In this document: positions 62,826 through 64,000 of the stretch, piece after piece
How the letters are laid out: every line of letters begins with the position of its first letter
Position numbering within the stretch: position 1 is the first letter of the stretch
Assembly (NCBI RefSeq): GCF_026004115.1
Contig: NZ_BPIM01000001.1
Span: 1,302,001-1,366,000, forward strand
Direction: 5' to 3'
From: Meiothermus sp.
Lineage (GTDB): Bacteria; Deinococcota; Deinococci; Deinococcales; Thermaceae
Length of the DNA stretch: 64,000 nt
Notes under the pieces: model-generated
Database searches by the model: none
Told to the model about the DNA's origin: nothing
What the model saw: only the letters and a program-made list of their open reading frames with translations
Position numbers and translations under genes: made by a program

Positions 62826-63611
62826 TCAAGCCCCCATGCCAGAGAACTGCCTGAGCCCCTTGCGCCACAGCCAGCGATTGATTATCCAGAACACCGCGAA
62901 CCAGACCCCCAGCACCAAAAACCCCTGGGCCACACTGCCCGTTACCGGCAGCCCCGCAAACAGCGCCGCCGGGAAGTAGACCAGGTAGGGAAACGGTGTG
63001 AGGAGTGCAATACTGCGGACGGCTTCGGGGAAAACCGACAGGGGCGCAATCAGACCCGAAAGAAAGAGATAGGCCATAAACCACAGCTCCTCCACGGCGG
63101 CCCCGCGCTCGGTCCAGAAGCAAAGCATGGCGAATGTGTACTGCATCAGGAAGCGCAACAGAAAAGCGGCCACCGAGGCCACCAGCCCCAACACCACACC
63201 TTCCAGCTCGGGCACGAAGCGAGCCTGCGGATAGACCAGCAGAAAAACCGCCACAATGACGAGCCCAAAGGGCAGCCGGGTCAGGCGCTCGGCCACGTGC
63301 TGCATCAGGTGATCCCAGCCGGGGTCAATGGGCTTCAGCAGCTTGAACGAGAGCCGCCCCTGCACCACGTCGTCCTGGAACTCCCAGATCACCCACACGA
63401 TGGTGAGCTGGCGCACCAGAAACACGCATAGAAAATAGCGGGCGAACTCCTCTGCCGAAAGGGCAAAGCTGCCCCTTTCGGCAGCCTGCGTCCAGACCCC
63501 CATCAGAATCAGGGGGAGCATAGCCGAGAGGGCCCAGAGCAGCACCTCGGCGCGGTATTCCAGGAAGTAGGCGTACCAGACGGTCAAGAGGGCACGCAGC
63601 TTGCGCAGCAC
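62826..63611 (-). CDS. ABC-2-type transporter permease
   Basis: A 261-aa membrane protein with six hydrophobic helices (YRAEVLLWALSAMLPLILMG, FCVFL-like segment in ARYFLCVFLVRQLTIVWVIW, LWFMAYLFLSGLIAPLSVF) of the ABC-2 type (DUF990-like, COG3694). Such permeases usually work with a second permease and an ATPase, which are not encoded next to it here. The start is GTG at 63611 with TAAACT 6 nt upstream (leaderless). The substrate is unknown. Confidence 0.82.
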   Translation of the reverse strand: MLRKLRALLTVWYAYFLEYRAEVLLWALSAMLPLILMGVWTQAAERGSFALSAEEFARYFLCVFLVRQLTIVWVIWEFQDDVVQGRLSFKLLKPIDPGWDHLMQHVAERLTRLPFGLVIVAVFLLVYPQARFVPELEGVVLGLVASVAAFLLRFLMQYTFAMLCFWTERGAAVEELWFMAYLFLSGLIAPLSVFPEAVRSIALLTPFPYLVYFPAALFAGLPVTGSVAQGFLVLGVWFAVFWIINRWLWRKGLRQFSGMGA

Positions 63612-63639
63612 CCCTCTAGTTTACGACGGTATTTCTGGG

Positions 63640-64000
63640 TCACTTGCTCCGCAGCACCAGCACCGGCTTGTCCGAGCGGTGCAACACCGCTTCGGTCACC
63701 GAGCCCAGCATGAAGCGATCCAGCCCACTGCGCCCGTGGGTGCCCATCACGATCAGGTCGTGGTTCTTGGCTTCGGCCAGGATGGCGTCTACCGGCTTGG
63801 CCTCCACCAGCTTGGTCTCGGCCTCGACCCCGGCGGTCTGGGCCAGCTCGGCGGCCTTGCTGAGGGCTTCGCTCCCTACCCGCTTGAGGTCTTCGATCAG
63901 CTCGAGGCCATAGGGCACACTTTCAGGGCTGATCCACAGGCTCGAGCTGATGTTCTCCACCGCATACAAGAACGTCACGCTGGCCCCCATGCTTTTGGCG
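63640..64000 (-). CDS. Universal stress protein (UspA family), 5' end beyond the window
   Basis: At least 120 aa, with the ATP-binding motif of the family at the C-terminus (DLIVMGTHGRSGLDRFMLGSVTEAVLHRSDKPVLVLR). In-frame codons for Ala-Lys-Ser continue upstream of the Met at 63990 to the window edge, and the usual N-terminal beta strand is missing, so roughly 25-30 residues lie outside. UspA proteins bind ATP or act as stress-linked regulators. The stop is 28 bp before the ABC-2 permease start, with that gene's own -10-like TAAACT in the gap. Confidence 0.9.
   Translation of the reverse strand, partial: AKSMGASVTFLYAVENISSSLWISPESVPYGLELIEDLKRVGSEALSKAAELAQTAGVEAETKLVEAKPVDAILAEAKNHDLIVMGTHGRSGLDRFMLGSVTEAVLHRSDKPVLVLRSK

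Overview
The window looks like the replication-origin region of a moderately GC-rich member of the Thermaceae, most likely Meiothermus; this is inferred from gene content and order, not from a database match. On the minus strand dnaA, the origin, dnaN, eno and pyk follow each other, and mnmG-rsmG-parA-parB runs away from dnaA on the plus strand. recF, a DUF721/DciA-type protein, an inactivated-helicase PriA and comEA-comEC lie nearby. Many genes have no Shine-Dalgarno sequence but a TANNNT hexamer 5-8 nt before the start codon, the leaderless style known from Deinococcus-Thermus.

Layout. 1-0.5 kb: tail of an unknown gene and a truncated MITE. 0.5-5.8 kb: hydrolase, pyk, eno, dnaN (all minus). 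5.8-8.3 kb: oriC with about ten exact DnaA boxes, a DnaA-trio/AT-rich unwinding module, dnaA and its promoter. 8.3-12.5 kb: mnmG, rsmG, parA, parB with two parS-like sites. 12.5-25 kb: competence genes and mixed metabolism (GDPD, threonine aldolase, a frameshifted acyl-CoA dehydrogenase, a molybdopterin oxidoreductase, MFS transporter, degenerate GGDEF protein). 25-38.9 kb: priA, small accessory genes, transporters, recF, the DciA-like gene, ilvE, DUF402 and LOG-family genes. 38.9-46.7 kb: a MacA/MacB/TolC-type efflux operon interrupted in the middle by a 778-bp element that has the structure of an integron gene cassette (CPBP protease gene plus a 60-bp attC).

46.9-62.8 kb is the most unusual part: a two-part secreted-protease locus, all on the minus strand. 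One half has a large P-loop/TPR/BTAD regulator, a secreted stalk-domain protein, a zinc-ribbon protein and a papain-like lipoprotein protease. The other half has a second large regulator with the reverse domain order, a 58-aa protein, a subtilisin-like lipoprotein protease, a secreted protein and a second stalk-domain protein. Each operon is preceded by a pair of 11-bp direct repeats, the spacing used by SARP-type activators, and the sequences differ between the two. The two halves are separated and flanked by copies of the MITE. The right edge has an ABC-2 permease and a cut-off universal stress protein.

Three repeat families are visible: a MITE with TACCAGATTC-type ends, 3-bp TAA/TTA target duplications and 0, 1, 3 or 5 copies of an internal 38-bp unit; a roughly 120-bp intergenic repeat at 17.0, 25.1 and 34.5 kb; and small GC-rich hairpin repeats. 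No rRNA, tRNA or CRISPR array was seen.
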